64,000 nucleotides of DNA from Caryophanales bacterium (GTDB lineage Bacteria > Bacillota > Bacilli > CAJFEE01). Each line of letters opens with the position of its first letter. Positions within the stretch are counted from its first letter, which is position 1. Positions 26,790 through 35,963 of the stretch are shown here, piece after piece. The translations under genes and the position numbers were made by a program. The DNA lies in contig JAQSYP010000001.1 in NCBI GenBank assembly GCA_029256085.1, forward strand, positions 248,001-312,000, read 5' to 3'. Below the pieces are notes generated by a model that was not told where the DNA came from, did not search any database, and saw only the letters and a list, made by a program, of their open reading frames with translations.

Positions 26790-28583
26790 TTACTTTTTAA
26801 AAAATTTATTTAGGCCATCCACTATTCCACTTGTAATATTGTCCTGATAACCATCAGTGGAAATCAAAATTTCGTCTCTTGTATTACTAATAAAACCTAA
26901 TTCTAGTAAACTACTAGGTCTTTTATTATCTCTAATAACTTGAAAATTACCAAAAAGTACTCCACGATTTCTTTGTCCCGTTTTAGTTATTAATTCATTT
27001 TGAATAAGGCTAGATAAGTTATAATCTTTAGATTTGTTATAATAATAAGTTGAAATTCCTGAAGCATTACCCGAAGCCGAATCATAGTGTAAACTTAGGA
27101 AAGCATCAGCAGCTTCATTGTTAGAAATTAGAGTCCTATTTTTTAGACTAACGTATGAATCTGAATTTCTTGTCATTATTACCTTGGCACCTAGCTGTTC
27201 AAGCTTTTGTTTCAAAATTATAGCAGTATTTATAGTAATAGATTTTTCTAAAGTCCTATTTGGTCCAATTGCTCCACTATCAGACCCACCATGACCAGGA
27301 TCGATTACTATCTTTTTATCTTTCACATATGAGGTTACATTTGGGTTTTGTATCACAGGATCAATTGCTTGATCTAAAGATACCAACCAACCTGCAACAT
27401 AACCAAATTGGTTATGTGCTATTTCAATTTTGTACCAATTATTAATTTCCTCAATTAGTTTAAATTTTTGATTTATTGAAGCGACGATTAAGACATTCCC
27501 CTCAATTCCAGCAACATCTCTTATATTTGTAGATTCATAAAGTATATTTATGAATTTCTCTTCATTTGGGGATGTAACAGGGATCTTTTCAATGTACCAG
27601 CACGCCACAAACGCTTTATCTAGTTTGTTCCATTCAATTTGGCACCAATTATTCTCACTATTAACAACCTTAATTTCAGCACCACTATTTAATGAGCCTA
27701 TTACATTTCCGTTACCTAACCCATTATCACGTATATTCAGATTATTGACAGAAACCTTCGCCATATATGGTACAAATTTAGGCGTAGATTCAGTTGGCGG
27801 TTGTTCTGCTGGCTTTTGTGGTTCAGTAGTATTCGGAGTAGTCTCTTTAACAACTTCAATATACTTTGCAGAAGAATATCCTTTGAACTCATTAAAAGTT
27901 ACTTCATACCAATCTTTATTGTATTGTTTAACAATATTAACCTTATCATTTTGGGTTAATGTGTAAACGATATTACTTATCGTACTTGGACTTTTTCTAA
28001 TAAATAATGAAGTGGCATTCACTCTACCGATCTTGTTTACTAAAACAGGAGTTGAAATAACATTTTGTTTTTTAATAGTAATATACTCTTTTTTTACATA
28101 ACCTGTCTTTTTGTTTACAGCAACTTTTTGCCAATCTTTATTACTTCCTATAACTTCAACCTCAGTGTTTTTCTTTAAATTATCGATAATTTTATAGTTT
28201 GTGCCAGGTCCTTTACGTAGTCGCAGTGAGTTTACATTTACAACTCCTTTTGCATCTGTAGCTGGAGTAACACTTTTTGGGGTATTATTCTGTGTTGCTT
28301 TTAACGGTGTAACATATTTTTTTGATATCCAACCAGTTGGACCTTTATCTAAAGTTGCTTTAATCCAATCTTTATTATTTTGAAGTATTGTTAATTTAGT
28401 TCCTTTATTAACTTTTTTTATTATTTTAAATGTTAGACCTGGTCCAGTCCTGAAATTAACATTATTATCATTAACCATTCCATTCAAATGGCTATTTGCA
28501 TATGTATTCGTAGTGGTATTTAGTAATGTAGCTACTACTAGCGTAAATATAGTCAGAAAAGAAATAAATCTGTTTAAATGCAT
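26790..28583 (-). CDS. N-acetylmuramoyl-L-alanine amidase with five SH3b domains
   Basis: This 597-residue secreted enzyme cleaves the amide bond between muramic acid and the stem peptide. A signal peptide (residues about 1-30) is followed by five bacterial SH3 domains at about 33-94, 108-168, 182-245, 271-335 and 345-405, each with an xLxIRxxP-like start, which would bind the wall. The C-terminal Amidase_3 domain (about 420-597) retains zinc ligands in IDPGHGGSDSG and LSLHYDSASG and the catalytic Glu in SLLELGFISN. It occupies the position of B. subtilis yrvJ, downstream of dtd and divergent from the yrzK/hisS region. The substrate and growth phase are unknown. Confidence 0.9.
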   Translation of the reverse strand: MHLNRFISFLTIFTLVVATLLNTTTNTYANSHLNGMVNDNNVNFRTGPGLTFKIIKKVNKGTKLTILQNNKDWIKATLDKGPTGWISKKYVTPLKATQNNTPKSVTPATDAKGVVNVNSLRLRKGPGTNYKIIDNLKKNTEVEVIGSNKDWQKVAVNKKTGYVKKEYITIKKQNVISTPVLVNKIGRVNATSLFIRKSPSTISNIVYTLTQNDKVNIVKQYNKDWYEVTFNEFKGYSSAKYIEVVKETTPNTTEPQKPAEQPPTESTPKFVPYMAKVSVNNLNIRDNGLGNGNVIGSLNSGAEIKVVNSENNWCQIEWNKLDKAFVACWYIEKIPVTSPNEEKFINILYESTNIRDVAGIEGNVLIVASINQKFKLIEEINNWYKIEIAHNQFGYVAGWLVSLDQAIDPVIQNPNVTSYVKDKKIVIDPGHGGSDSGAIGPNRTLEKSITINTAIILKQKLEQLGAKVIMTRNSDSYVSLKNRTLISNNEAADAFLSLHYDSASGNASGISTYYYNKSKDYNLSSLIQNELITKTGQRNRGVLFGNFQVIRDNKRPSSLLELGFISNTRDEILISTDGYQDNITSGIVDGLNKFFKK

Positions 28584-28716
28584 AGTTGTAAACCTCCGTA
28601 GATAAAATCTCCTAAAATATTATATAATTCGACATTAAAATATTAAATACCTTTTTATTTTAAAAATATTTTTTTGGGTAACAATATTTTTAGAAAGAAT
28701 GAAAGGGTGAATCAAC

Positions 28717-28893
28717 TTGAGATCAAGTGGAAATAATGCTTATAATTTAGAAGGTAAAGATATTTTCGGTGTCAACTTTCATGATTTTATAAAAAGTGAG
28801 GCAGCGGTTAAACAAAACATGGAGTTAGCATCAGAATTTGGTATTTCATTAGGGGAAGTAAAAAAATTAAGAAAGTATCTTGAAAATCGCTAA
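28717..28893 (+). CDS. yrzK: Small conserved protein at the yrzK position
   Basis: An uninterrupted 58-codon frame starts at TTG 28717, preceded by AAAGGGTGA (28702-28710) at good spacing, and ends at TAA 28891-28893. The product begins MRSSGNNAYNLEGKDIFG and ends in a basic helix GEVKKLRKYLENR. Size and place, between the amidase gene and the hisS T-box, match B. subtilis yrzK, a short protein of unknown function. The reading frame and ribosome binding site are seen; the name rests on position and size. Confidence 0.65.
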   Translation: MRSSGNNAYNLEGKDIFGVNFHDFIKSEAAVKQNMELASEFGISLGEVKKLRKYLENR

Positions 28894-28899
28894 GATATC

Positions 28900-28928
28900 T
28901 TGACATTTGACAAGAATATACGTAACAT
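28900..28928 (+). promoter_or_regulatory. Probable promoter of the hisS T-box leader
   Basis: TTGACA (28900-28905), a 17-bp spacer and TAACAT (28923-28928) lie just past the yrzK-like stop. The -10 is weak and alternative -10 sequences lie downstream (TAATAC near 28944). Confidence 0.45.
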
Positions 28929-28959
28929 CATTTACAAAGTACATAATACCGTTAAGGAA

Positions 28960-29194
28960 GAATAGTAATTAAGTTAAACATGTAAAGAGAGAGTGTGTCG
29001 TGGCTGGAAGCACACTTACATTGTGATTAATGAAAGAACACTTCCTAGGTTTCTCTCTGAAAGATAAACTTTTTAGTAGGAGTAGAACGTCGTCGGCGTT
29101 AACGAGTAAAGATAAAGCACAAATATGCTTTAATTAGGGTGGTACCACGGAGATATTTCGTCCCTACGTATGTAGGGATGGGGTATCTTTTTTT
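28960..29194 (+). ncRNA. T-box riboswitch, histidine specific, before hisS-aspS
   Basis: The leader holds the canonical T-box sequence TTAGGGTGGTACCACGG (29134-29150). Stem I is closed by AGAGAGAG (28986-28993) with TTCTCTCT (29051-29058). A CAC histidine codon at 29039-29041 sits where the specifier loop is expected, before the 3' arm of stem I. The terminator is formed by AGATATTTCGTCCCTAC (29151-29167) with the segment ending at 29188, followed by a T run. Uncharged tRNA-His would stabilise the antiterminator and allow hisS-aspS expression. The specifier assignment is by position. Confidence 0.93.
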
Positions 29195-29252
29195 ATTTTT
29201 ATAAATAACTATGTTAATTATTTTAAAACAAGGTTTCATGGAGGTATTTTAG

Positions 29253-30536
29253 ATGTCGAATTTAATAAATCGACCAAGAGGAACAAATGACGTTCTTCCA
29301 GGTGAATCAGAACTTTGGCAATACATTGAAAATAAAGCAAGAGAAATATGTTCTTCTTTTAACTATAAAGAAATAAGAACACCAATCTTTGAACATACTG
29401 AATTATTTCAGAGAGGTGTTGGAGATACAACAGATATTGTACAAAAAGAAATGTACAGCTTTACTACTCGAGGAGAAAAGAGTGTTACGTTACGTCCTGA
29501 GGGAACAGCATCTGTATGTCGAGCATATGTAGAAAATAAATTATTTGGCCTACCAAGTCAGCCCGTTAAACTTTACTATATTGGCCCAATGTTTAGATAC
29601 GAACGACCTCAAGCAGGGAGAATGCGTCAATTCGTACAGTTTGGAGTTGAGGTGTTAGGTTCAAACGATCCAGCAGTTGATGTTGAGATTATGGTATTAG
29701 CAATGGAATTCTATAGAAAACTTGGCTTGAAAAATTTAAAACTAGTAATTAATAGTCTAGGTGATGTTGAAAGTAGACAAGCTTATAGAACAGCACTAGT
29801 ACAACATTTCAGTCCGGAAATTTCAAATTTCTGTGAGGATTGTCAGTCAAGATTAGAAACTAATCCTCTTAGAATACTAGATTGTAAAAAAGACCATAAC
29901 CATCCATTAATTAAATCAGCTCCTAGGATTAATCAATTTTACTCCGACGAGGCAAGAATTTACTTTGAAAAAGTCTTACTTTATTTAGATGAGCTTAAAG
30001 AATCATATGTAATCGACACTACTCTAGTAAGAGGCTTGGACTATTATAATCATACAGCTTTTGAAATTATGTTAGATGGTGAAGGATTTGGTTCAATTAC
30101 AACCCTTTGTGGTGGCGGTAGATATAATGACTTAGTTGAAGATTTAGGTGGCCCAACGACACCTGGAATAGGATTTGCAATGAGTATAGAAAGATTACTA
30201 CTTGGTTTGCAGGCTCAAAATATAAACTTACCTATTTCAAACAAACTAGATTGCTACTTAATTCCAATAGGTGATAAAGCTAAAATAGCTTCTACTCGTA
30301 TCTTATTAAAATTGAGACAAGCAGGTATTAGGGCAGATTTAGATTATTTAAATCGTAAGATGAAAACTCAGTTTAAGGAAGCTGAACGAAATAATGCAAA
30401 GTTTGTCGCAATTATTGGAGATGAAGAAGTAGATAAGAATACTGTTCAACTTAAGGAACTAGAAACGAGTAGTCAAGAGGAAGTTAGATACGATGATTTA
30501 GTACTTTATATTAAAGATAGAATTAAACACCTATAG
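29253..30536 (+). CDS. hisS: Histidyl-tRNA synthetase
   Basis: This class II synthetase of 427 residues attaches histidine to tRNA-His. Motif 1, motif 2 ([15 protein letters not shown]), the HisA loop ([14 protein letters not shown]) and motif 3 ([13 protein letters not shown]) are intact, and an anticodon-binding domain follows (about residues 330-427). It is the first gene after the T-box and is followed by aspS 14 bp later. GGAGG precedes the ATG. The N-terminus [14 protein letters not shown] is typical. Confidence 0.98.
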   Translation: MSNLINRPRGTNDVLPGESELWQYIENKAREICSSFNYKEIRTPIFEHTELFQRGVGDTTDIVQKEMYSFTTRGEKSVTLRPEGTASVCRAYVENKLFGLPSQPVKLYYIGPMFRYERPQAGRMRQFVQFGVEVLGSNDPAVDVEIMVLAMEFYRKLGLKNLKLVINSLGDVESRQAYRTALVQHFSPEISNFCEDCQSRLETNPLRILDCKKDHNHPLIKSAPRINQFYSDEARIYFEKVLLYLDELKESYVIDTTLVRGLDYYNHTAFEIMLDGEGFGSITTLCGGGRYNDLVEDLGGPTTPGIGFAMSIERLLLGLQAQNINLPISNKLDCYLIPIGDKAKIASTRILLKLRQAGIRADLDYLNRKMKTQFKEAERNNAKFVAIIGDEEVDKNTVQLKELETSSQEEVRYDDLVLYIKDRIKHL

Positions 30537-30550
30537 GAGGAGAGACGAAA

Positions 30551-32338
30551 ATGAGTGAACTAAAAAGGTTTCCGTGTGGCGATCTACGCGAAATCAATGT
30601 CGGGGAAACAGTACGGTTAAATGGTTGGGTTAATAAACGTCGTGATTTGGGCGGATTAATATTTATAGATCTAAGAGATAGATCTGGATTAGTTCAGATT
30701 GTTTTCGATCCAGCAACTTCTGAGGATAGCTTAAAAATAGCAGAAGATATTAGAAACGAATTTGTTTTAGAAGTTACAGGTAATGTTGTTTTACGTAATG
30801 CCAATACAATTAATAGTAATATATCTACAGGGTCTATCGAGATAAAGGTTAATAATGTAATTATACTTAATAAGGCAAAAACTGCCCCTTTTTCAATACA
30901 TGATTCTTCAGAAATTAATGAAGAAGTAAGGTTAAAGTATAGATATTTAGACTTGCGTCGTCCAGTAATGCAAGAAACAATGAAAATGCGACATAGTGTA
31001 ACGAAGAATATTAGAAATTTCTTAGATGAGTTTGGATGCTTTGAAATAGAAACGCCCATCTTAACTAAGAGTACTCCAGAAGGTGCTCGCGATTATTTGG
31101 TACCAAGTCGTGTTCATGACGGTAAATTTTATGCTTTACCACAAAGTCCACAAATTTTTAAACAACTTTTAATGGTATCTGGATACGAAAAATATTACCA
31201 AATTGCGCGTTGTTTTAGAGATGAAGACTTGCGTGCAGATCGTCAACCAGAGTTTACTCAAGTAGACATTGAAACCTCTTTTATGTCTCAAGATGAAATC
31301 TTGGAAATGATGGAGAATATGATGGTTAAGGTGATGAAAGAAGCTAAAGGCCTTGATATTCAAACACCTTTTCCACGATTAACATATTCTGATGCTATTG
31401 GTCGTTTTGGTTCAGACAAGCCTGATACTCGTTTCGGTTTAGAATTAATAAATTTATCTGAATTTGCTGCAACTTGTGGTTTTCAAGTTTTCAAAAGTGC
31501 TGTTGAATCGGGCGGTTTGGTGAATGCTATTAACGTGAAAGGTTCTGCTGAAAAATTTTCACGTAAAGACATTGACGGCCTAACCGAGTTTGTTAAAACA
31601 TACAAAGCAAAAGGGTTAGCATGGATGAAGGTTGAAGATGATGGACTTAAAGGTCCAATCGCAAAGTTTTTTGAAGGTGAATCTTCAAGTGAGTTAATTA
31701 GTTTAACAAATGCTGAAGTTGGAGATCTGTTGCTTTTTGTAGCTGATAAAAAAGAAATAGCTCAAAATAGCTTAGGTAATCTGCGTAACAAACTAGGGAA
31801 AGAATTATCATTAATTGATGAGTCTAAGTTTAATTTCCTTTGGATTGTGGAGTGGCCATTACTAGAATATGATGAAGAGCAAGGTAGATACTTTGCAGCT
31901 CACCATCCATTTACGATGCCATACCGCGAAGATATTCAAAAGCTTGAAGTAGATCCATCAAGTGTAAGGGCTCAAGCTTACGATCTAGTGTTAAATGGTT
32001 ATGAACTTGGTGGAGGGTCACTGCGTATTTATGAAAAGTCCGTACAAGAAATGATGTTTAGTGCTCTTGGACTTAAAAATGACGATGTTCAAAAAGAGTT
32101 TGGTTTCTTACTAGATGCATTTGAATACGGCACACCACCACATGGAGGTATCGCTTTAGGCTTAGATAGACTTGTAATGTTATTAGCAGGAAGAACGAAT
32201 CTTCGTGATACGATTGCATTCCCTAAAACAGCAAGTGCAACATGTCTTTTAACTGATGCTCCAAACGTAGTTTCTGATGCTCAGTTAGAGGAACTAAAAT
32301 TACAAATAAAGCAAGTAGAAAAATGTTGTAAAGATTGA
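30551..32338 (+). CDS. aspS: Aspartyl-tRNA synthetase
   Basis: The 595-residue bacterial-type AspRS has an N-terminal OB anticodon domain ([20 protein letters not shown]), class II motifs 1-3 (motif 2 [17 protein letters not shown], motif 3 [15 protein letters not shown]) and the inserted GAD domain characteristic of bacterial AspRS. It shares the His-specific T-box transcript with hisS. Whether this form is discriminating (Asp only) or also charges tRNA-Asn cannot be settled by eye; B. subtilis AspRS is discriminating. GGAGGAG precedes the ATG. 6S RNA follows downstream under its own promoter. Confidence 0.98.
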   Translation: MSELKRFPCGDLREINVGETVRLNGWVNKRRDLGGLIFIDLRDRSGLVQIVFDPATSEDSLKIAEDIRNEFVLEVTGNVVLRNANTINSNISTGSIEIKVNNVIILNKAKTAPFSIHDSSEINEEVRLKYRYLDLRRPVMQETMKMRHSVTKNIRNFLDEFGCFEIETPILTKSTPEGARDYLVPSRVHDGKFYALPQSPQIFKQLLMVSGYEKYYQIARCFRDEDLRADRQPEFTQVDIETSFMSQDEILEMMENMMVKVMKEAKGLDIQTPFPRLTYSDAIGRFGSDKPDTRFGLELINLSEFAATCGFQVFKSAVESGGLVNAINVKGSAEKFSRKDIDGLTEFVKTYKAKGLAWMKVEDDGLKGPIAKFFEGESSSELISLTNAEVGDLLLFVADKKEIAQNSLGNLRNKLGKELSLIDESKFNFLWIVEWPLLEYDEEQGRYFAAHHPFTMPYREDIQKLEVDPSSVRAQAYDLVLNGYELGGGSLRIYEKSVQEMMFSALGLKNDDVQKEFGFLLDAFEYGTPPHGGIALGLDRLVMLLAGRTNLRDTIAFPKTASATCLLTDAPNVVSDAQLEELKLQIKQVEKCCKD

Positions 32339-32372
32339 CATAATTTAGAGTAAAAATCATGCTTATGGATTC

Positions 32373-32401
32373 TTGAATTTACGTTTTTGTTATGTTATTA
32401 T
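32373..32401 (+). promoter_or_regulatory. Promoter of 6S RNA
   Basis: TTGAAT (32373-32378), a 17-bp spacer and TATTAT (32396-32401) predict a start near 32408, matching the expected 5' end of the 6S RNA. Confidence 0.75.
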
Positions 32402-32407
32402 AACATC

Positions 32408-32604
32408 ACAGAACAAAATGTCCTGAGATGTTCGTAAATATCCTTAAGTTATGACCTAACATATAAGATACGGGAATTTGAGTTTCAAGCGGCGTAAATG
32501 CCTCATCTATACGATAAGAGGACTTACAAAAACTTGAACAGAGTACCCACCTGCGAGAGGCAGGTTCATAACATAGGACTAACGGCACCATTGGGACACT
32601 GAAA
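32408..32604 (+). ncRNA. bsrA: 6S RNA (SsrS/BsrA type)
   Basis: About 195 nt between aspS and tcdA match the place and layout of Bacillus 6S-1 RNA, which binds SigA-RNA polymerase by mimicking an open promoter. The closing stem pairs TGTCC (32419-32423) with GGGACA (32593-32598). Between them lie the long imperfect hairpin arms and central bubble, and the 3' segment reads CGGCACCATTGGGACAC, as in other 6S RNAs. A good promoter and a terminator bracket it. Identification is from structure, neighbours and end motifs. An apparent ORF on the opposite strand (32406-32591) is a shadow. Confidence 0.88.
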
Positions 32605-32619
32605 TAATATTATTTTCGA

Positions 32620-32646
32620 CCTTGTGTACTTTACACAAGGTTTTTT
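32620..32646 (+). terminator. Rho-independent terminator after 6S RNA
   Basis: CCTTGTGTA (32620-32628) pairs with TACACAAGG (32632-32640) and is followed by six T. Confidence 0.9.
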
Positions 32647-32649
32647 AGT

Positions 32650-32752
32650 TATAATGAAAGTATAAACTTCTGCGCAGTTCATACTTTCCTAACGCATAAG
32701 TGCAACTACGGCTCTGCCGTTGCCCTTAAGGCTCGGCAATCGCCGAGTTTTC
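32650..32752 (+). other. Structured non-coding element with three hairpins
   Basis: Immediately after TATAAT (32650-32655), GAAAGTATAAACT (32656-32668) pairs with AGTTCATACTTTC (32676-32688) around TCTGCGC. A second hairpin uses GCAA...CGGC/GCCGTTGC within 32702-32723, and a third, CTCGGC (32732-32737) with GCCGAG (32742-32747), is followed by TTTTCTTT like a terminator. No -35 at the right spacing is seen. It could be a small RNA, a tcdA leader or a dispersed repeat. The structure is read from the sequence; the role is unknown. Confidence 0.5.
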
Positions 32753-32841
32753 TTTATTTTTCTAAAAGTGTTGCTATAATATCTAGTAGAGTATTAAATT
32801 TTAATAAATACTATTCATACATAATTATTGGAGCTGAAGAA

Positions 32842-33621
32842 ATGTTACATCAATTTTCAAGAAATGAACTAGCCTTTGGTAAGGAAGGCACTATCAAATT
32901 ATCAGAATCAACGGTCGCAGTATTAGGTATCGGTGGTGTAGGTTCCTTTGCAGCAGAATCTTTGGCGCGATCTGGAGTTGGTAAGCTAATTTTAATTGAT
33001 AAAGATGTTGTAGATATTACAAATGTGAATAGACAAGTAATTGCATTACTTTCTACAGTCGGTCAATCAAAGGCAGAACTAATGAAGCAAAGGATACTCG
33101 ATATTAATCCTAAGTGTGAAGTTATTGCCATGCAGATGTTTTATACAGAAGAAACATATGAATTGTTATTCGAGCACAAGCTTGATTTTGTTGTCGATGC
33201 TTCAGATACTATTACATATAAAATACATCTAATTAAGGAATGTCTAAATAGAAATATCCCAATAATTTCATCTATGGGAGCAGCTAACAAATTAGATCCT
33301 ACTCGTTTTAAAATTGCTGATATTTCTAAAACGTCACATGATCCGATTGCAAAAGTCATAAGAACTAAACTTAGAAAAGAAGGAATCAAAAAGGGTGTTC
33401 CAGTTGTTTACTCTGATGAAAGTCCAATTGTTACTAGAGATGAAATTAGAGAAGAAATCGTAAGTAATCCTGATTCGCCGATTAGAAAAGCAAAGATGCC
33501 ACCATCTTCTAATGCTTTTGTACCATCAGTTGCTGGCTTAATCATGACAAGTTATGTTGTACGCAATATTATTAAAGATGTTAAGGTTAATCGCGTTGAT
33601 AAAGATAATGTTAAAATCTAA
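32842..33621 (+). CDS. tcdA: tRNA threonylcarbamoyladenosine dehydratase TcdA
   Basis: TcdA is an E1/ThiF-like enzyme that uses ATP to dehydrate t6A37 to the cyclic ct6A form in ANN-decoding tRNAs. The 259-residue protein has the adenylation motif LGIGGVGSFAAESLARSGVG, the DKDVVDITNVNRQ segment that recognises ATP, and DASDTITYK. The position after aspS and 6S RNA corresponds to B. subtilis yrvM. The stop lies at the first base of its terminator. The catalytic cysteine for sulfur carrier work is not expected in this branch. Confidence 0.93.
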   Translation: MLHQFSRNELAFGKEGTIKLSESTVAVLGIGGVGSFAAESLARSGVGKLILIDKDVVDITNVNRQVIALLSTVGQSKAELMKQRILDINPKCEVIAMQMFYTEETYELLFEHKLDFVVDASDTITYKIHLIKECLNRNIPIISSMGAANKLDPTRFKIADISKTSHDPIAKVIRTKLRKEGIKKGVPVVYSDESPIVTRDEIREEIVSNPDSPIRKAKMPPSSNAFVPSVAGLIMTSYVVRNIIKDVKVNRVDKDNVKI

Positions 33622-33652
33622 AAAGGGGAAGAATTTTCTTCCCCTTTTTATT
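33621..33652. terminator. Terminator between convergent tcdA and the unknown gene
   Basis: AAAAGGGGAAGAA (33621-33633) pairs perfectly with TTCTTCCCCTTTT (33637-33649). It is T-rich at both ends and can serve both strands. Confidence 0.9.
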
Positions 33653-34037
33653 ATTTTATAATACAAAGAGTGAATGTATTTTCATGAACTATTATCCACA
33701 CTTTATTATCATTTTTAATAAAAACATATTTTTTGTTACCCTCATTTTCATCAATTAAATCTTTCCAACCATGTTCATTAATTTTTTCTTTATAATTACT
33801 TAGTTTACCAGTAGAGGCTCTGTTGGTTAATCCTTTAATAAGATATTTTTCTGCTTTTTTAATATTCTTATTTGATATTGTGACATTAGTTAATTTTGCC
33901 TCTAAAGGAACTGGGAAATCTTTTTGTATATTCGAAAATTTATATTGATTTTGTTGAGTATCCAACTGGTCATAGAAAATAAAAATTAAAACAAATATAA
34001 ATAAAGAAATAATGGACATATATATTTTTTTGTTCAT
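33651..34037 (-). CDS. Unknown small membrane-anchored or secreted protein
   Basis: I do not recognise this 128-residue protein. It has a lysine-rich start and one hydrophobic helix (residues about 6-22), then an outside-facing hydrophilic, asparagine- and lysine-rich domain. No cysteine follows the helix at a lipobox position, so it is either a type II membrane protein or a secreted protein. GGAGAG upstream of the ATG on the - strand is a plausible ribosome binding site. It lies alone between tcdA and rarA, where B. subtilis has no such gene. It could be a lineage-specific insertion. Confidence 0.65.
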   Translation of the reverse strand: MNKKIYMSIISLFIFVLIFIFYDQLDTQQNQYKFSNIQKDFPVPLEAKLTNVTISNKNIKKAEKYLIKGLTNRASTGKLSNYKEKINEHGWKDLIDENEGNKKYVFIKNDNKVWIIVHENTFTLCIIK

Positions 34038-34145
34038 AAAACACTCTCCATCTCAACACTTTAGATATATTCAGTCTAAGATGTTAACTATTCAAATTAT
34101 AATCTCATTTAATATATAATACTAATTGCAATTACACCAATAATG

Positions 34146-34184
34146 AGAAAAAGGAAGATTTCCCATAGAAATCTTCCTTTTTCT
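34146..34184. terminator. Perfect 17-bp hairpin, bidirectional terminator-like
   Basis: AGAAAAAGGAAGATTTC (34146-34162) and its exact complement (34168-34184) flank a 5-nt loop. T-rich arms end both strands. It is 385 bp beyond the rarA stop and 109 bp before the start of the unknown gene, so it may end a rarA read-through transcript. No obvious parent transcript is seen. Confidence 0.6.
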
Positions 34185-34342
34185 TTATTAATTAGAATTT
34201 GAGAACTGGGCAAAACACTGAAGAAAAATCAGATAAAACAAACACCAACATTCCAATCAGTATTCTGAAATACTTTTTGCACTTTAAAAATAAATATGTA
34301 GATGTTGGTTAAGCAAATTAATCAACAGCTATATAATATTAG

Positions 34343-34450
34343 TCTAGGTGCTCGACTCCTGCGGGAATAGCACGAGCCGAAAATCCATTTTTGCAAGTGG
34401 GACTTGCAAAAATTAGTTGAGGCCGTGCCCGCGGAAAGCGAGCGCCTAGA
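34343..34450. repeat. Dispersed palindromic element, copy B (inverted orientation)
   Basis: This copy has ends TCTAGGTGCTCG (34343-34354) and CGAGCGCCTAGA (34439-34450, one mismatch) and, in reverse, the same core as copies A and C. The terminal sequences beyond the CTCG differ from A and C yet remain complementary. The inner hairpin TTTTTGCAAGT/ACTTGCAAAAA is perfect. Confidence 0.9.
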
Positions 34451-34569
34451 GCGAAATTAAATAGATTAATTACAGGATACTTTTTCAGTGAACTCGTTTT
34501 GCCACTTAGTCTCGAGGTTTTTTCTTCGAGTGATTAATACTTACTACAAAGTGAATTATTAACGCATTT

Positions 34570-35850
34570 TTATTTGTTATCCATTATTTCATTTATTTTA
34601 TTGTAAATTGATGCAAGTGTTTGCTCGTATTTACTCGTTTGTTTAGGGTGATAATATTTCGTCCCAGCAAGCCCACTTGGTAAGTAAACTTGAGGTATCC
34701 AACCACCTTCAAAGTCATGTGGATACTTATAACCTATACCACGACCTAATGAATCAGCACCTTTATAGTTAGCGGCTTTTAAATATAGTGGAATATCTCC
34801 ATATGTTTTAGAATGTAAATCAGCTATTGCAGCATCTAATGCTGAGTATGCAGAGTTTGATTTAGGAGATAGTGCTAATTCTACTACAATTGATGCTAAA
34901 GGAATTCTTGCTTCTGGAAAACCCACTCGTTCAGCAGCATCTATTGCAGCCAATGTTCTTGGGCCAAGCCCGGGATTGGCAAGTCCAATATCCTCATATG
35001 CAATAACTGTCATTCTTCTTGCAATACTTTGGAGATCACCAGCTTCTATAAGTCTTGCTAGATAATGTAATGCTGCGTTTACATCACTTCCACGAATTGA
35101 TTTTTGAAAGGCGGATAAAACGTTATAATGAGACTCTTCCTTATCATGCGAGAAGTTCTTTTTCTGGATACACTCTACTACTATCTCTGGTGTGATTATT
35201 ATTTTGTGGTTTTCATTAGGCGCAGTAGATAAGACTGCAAGTTCTAAGCCATTTAGTGCAGATCTTATATCTCCCCCTGAAACAGAGGCTAAGTGTAATA
35301 ATGCATCATCAGAAATTTCAACATCAAATTCCCCTAAACCATTATTTTCATCTTTTAGAGCCTTTTTTAAAGCAGTAGTAATCTCTTCAGGAGATAATGA
35401 AAATAATTCGAAAATATGACATCTGCTTCTAATTGCAGGATTTATTGAATGAAATGGGTTAGAAGTTGTACATCCTATAAGTATTAATAAGCCATTTTCA
35501 AGATATGGAAGTAATAAATCTTGTTTATCTTTATTTAGTCTATGGACTTCATCCAAGATCAATATTAAGTTTCCTCCACACATTTTTGCCTCTTCTACAA
35601 CAATTTCTATATCTTTTTTGTTGTTTATTACGGCATTTAACATTCTGTGGGGCATTTTTAAAGTACCTGCAATAGCTGTTGCTATTGAAGTTTTACCAAC
35701 TCCAGGTGGTCCATACAGAATCATTGATGATAAATAATTTGATGTAACCATTCTATTTAATTGTTTTCCTTGTCCTAGTAAATGCTCTTGACCAATTATG
35801 TCACATATGTTTTTTGGTCGCATTCGGAACGCAAGTGGTTTTTTGGCCAT
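34570..35850 (-). CDS. rarA: Replication-associated recombination ATPase RarA (MgsA)
   Basis: This 426-residue AAA+ ATPase acts at stalled replication forks. Walker A is GPPGVGKTS, Walker B LILDEVHRLN, sensor I IGCTTSNPFHSINPAI, and the C-terminal tetramerisation domain contains DLQSIARRMTVIAYEDIGLA and LYLKAANYKGADSLGRG. In B. subtilis the same position holds yrvN, divergent from cymR. The - strand start has AGGAG upstream. The 113-bp gap to cymR holds promoter-like AT-rich sequence for both genes. Confidence 0.95.
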   Translation of the reverse strand: MAKKPLAFRMRPKNICDIIGQEHLLGQGKQLNRMVTSNYLSSMILYGPPGVGKTSIATAIAGTLKMPHRMLNAVINNKKDIEIVVEEAKMCGGNLILILDEVHRLNKDKQDLLLPYLENGLLILIGCTTSNPFHSINPAIRSRCHIFELFSLSPEEITTALKKALKDENNGLGEFDVEISDDALLHLASVSGGDIRSALNGLELAVLSTAPNENHKIIITPEIVVECIQKKNFSHDKEESHYNVLSAFQKSIRGSDVNAALHYLARLIEAGDLQSIARRMTVIAYEDIGLANPGLGPRTLAAIDAAERVGFPEARIPLASIVVELALSPKSNSAYSALDAAIADLHSKTYGDIPLYLKAANYKGADSLGRGIGYKYPHDFEGGWIPQVYLPSGLAGTKYYHPKQTSKYEQTLASIYNKINEIMDNK

Positions 35851-35963
35851 TTGTATACTCCTAATTGGATAAAATTTAAATATTTTGTGATATAATTTAG
35901 GGTATTGTATAATTCTTTGAAAGTAAAGTTTTAAAAAATTACAAGGTACGTAGAGGTGAAAAA

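Larger units (their letters stand above)
34038..34569. other. Intergenic gap with a perfect hairpin and a palindromic element
   Basis: The gap holds the perfect hairpin at 34146-34184 and palindromic copy B at 34343-34450. After copy B the sequence CTCGTTTTGCCACTTAGTCTCGAGG near 34496-34519 (read in part) resembles a reversed trace of the CAAAACCGAG stretch at about 24428, suggesting the repeat carries flanking remnants. No gene or promoter is convincing elsewhere in the gap. Confidence 0.55.

Noticed and set aside
28584-28716. A promoter-operator switch shared by the amidase and the yrzK-like gene
   Set aside because: The 130-bp gap is simply AT-rich; I see no clear inverted repeat or matched -35/-10 pair.
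32406-32591. Minus-strand 61-codon ORF opposite the 6S RNA
   Set aside because: It coincides with the 6S RNA, which has its own promoter, closing stem and terminator; no ribosome binding site precedes the ORF.
34144-34203. 19-codon ORF (ATG 34144) over the perfect hairpin
   Set aside because: There is no ribosome binding site, and the open frame follows from the hairpin sequence; a terminator-like role is simpler.
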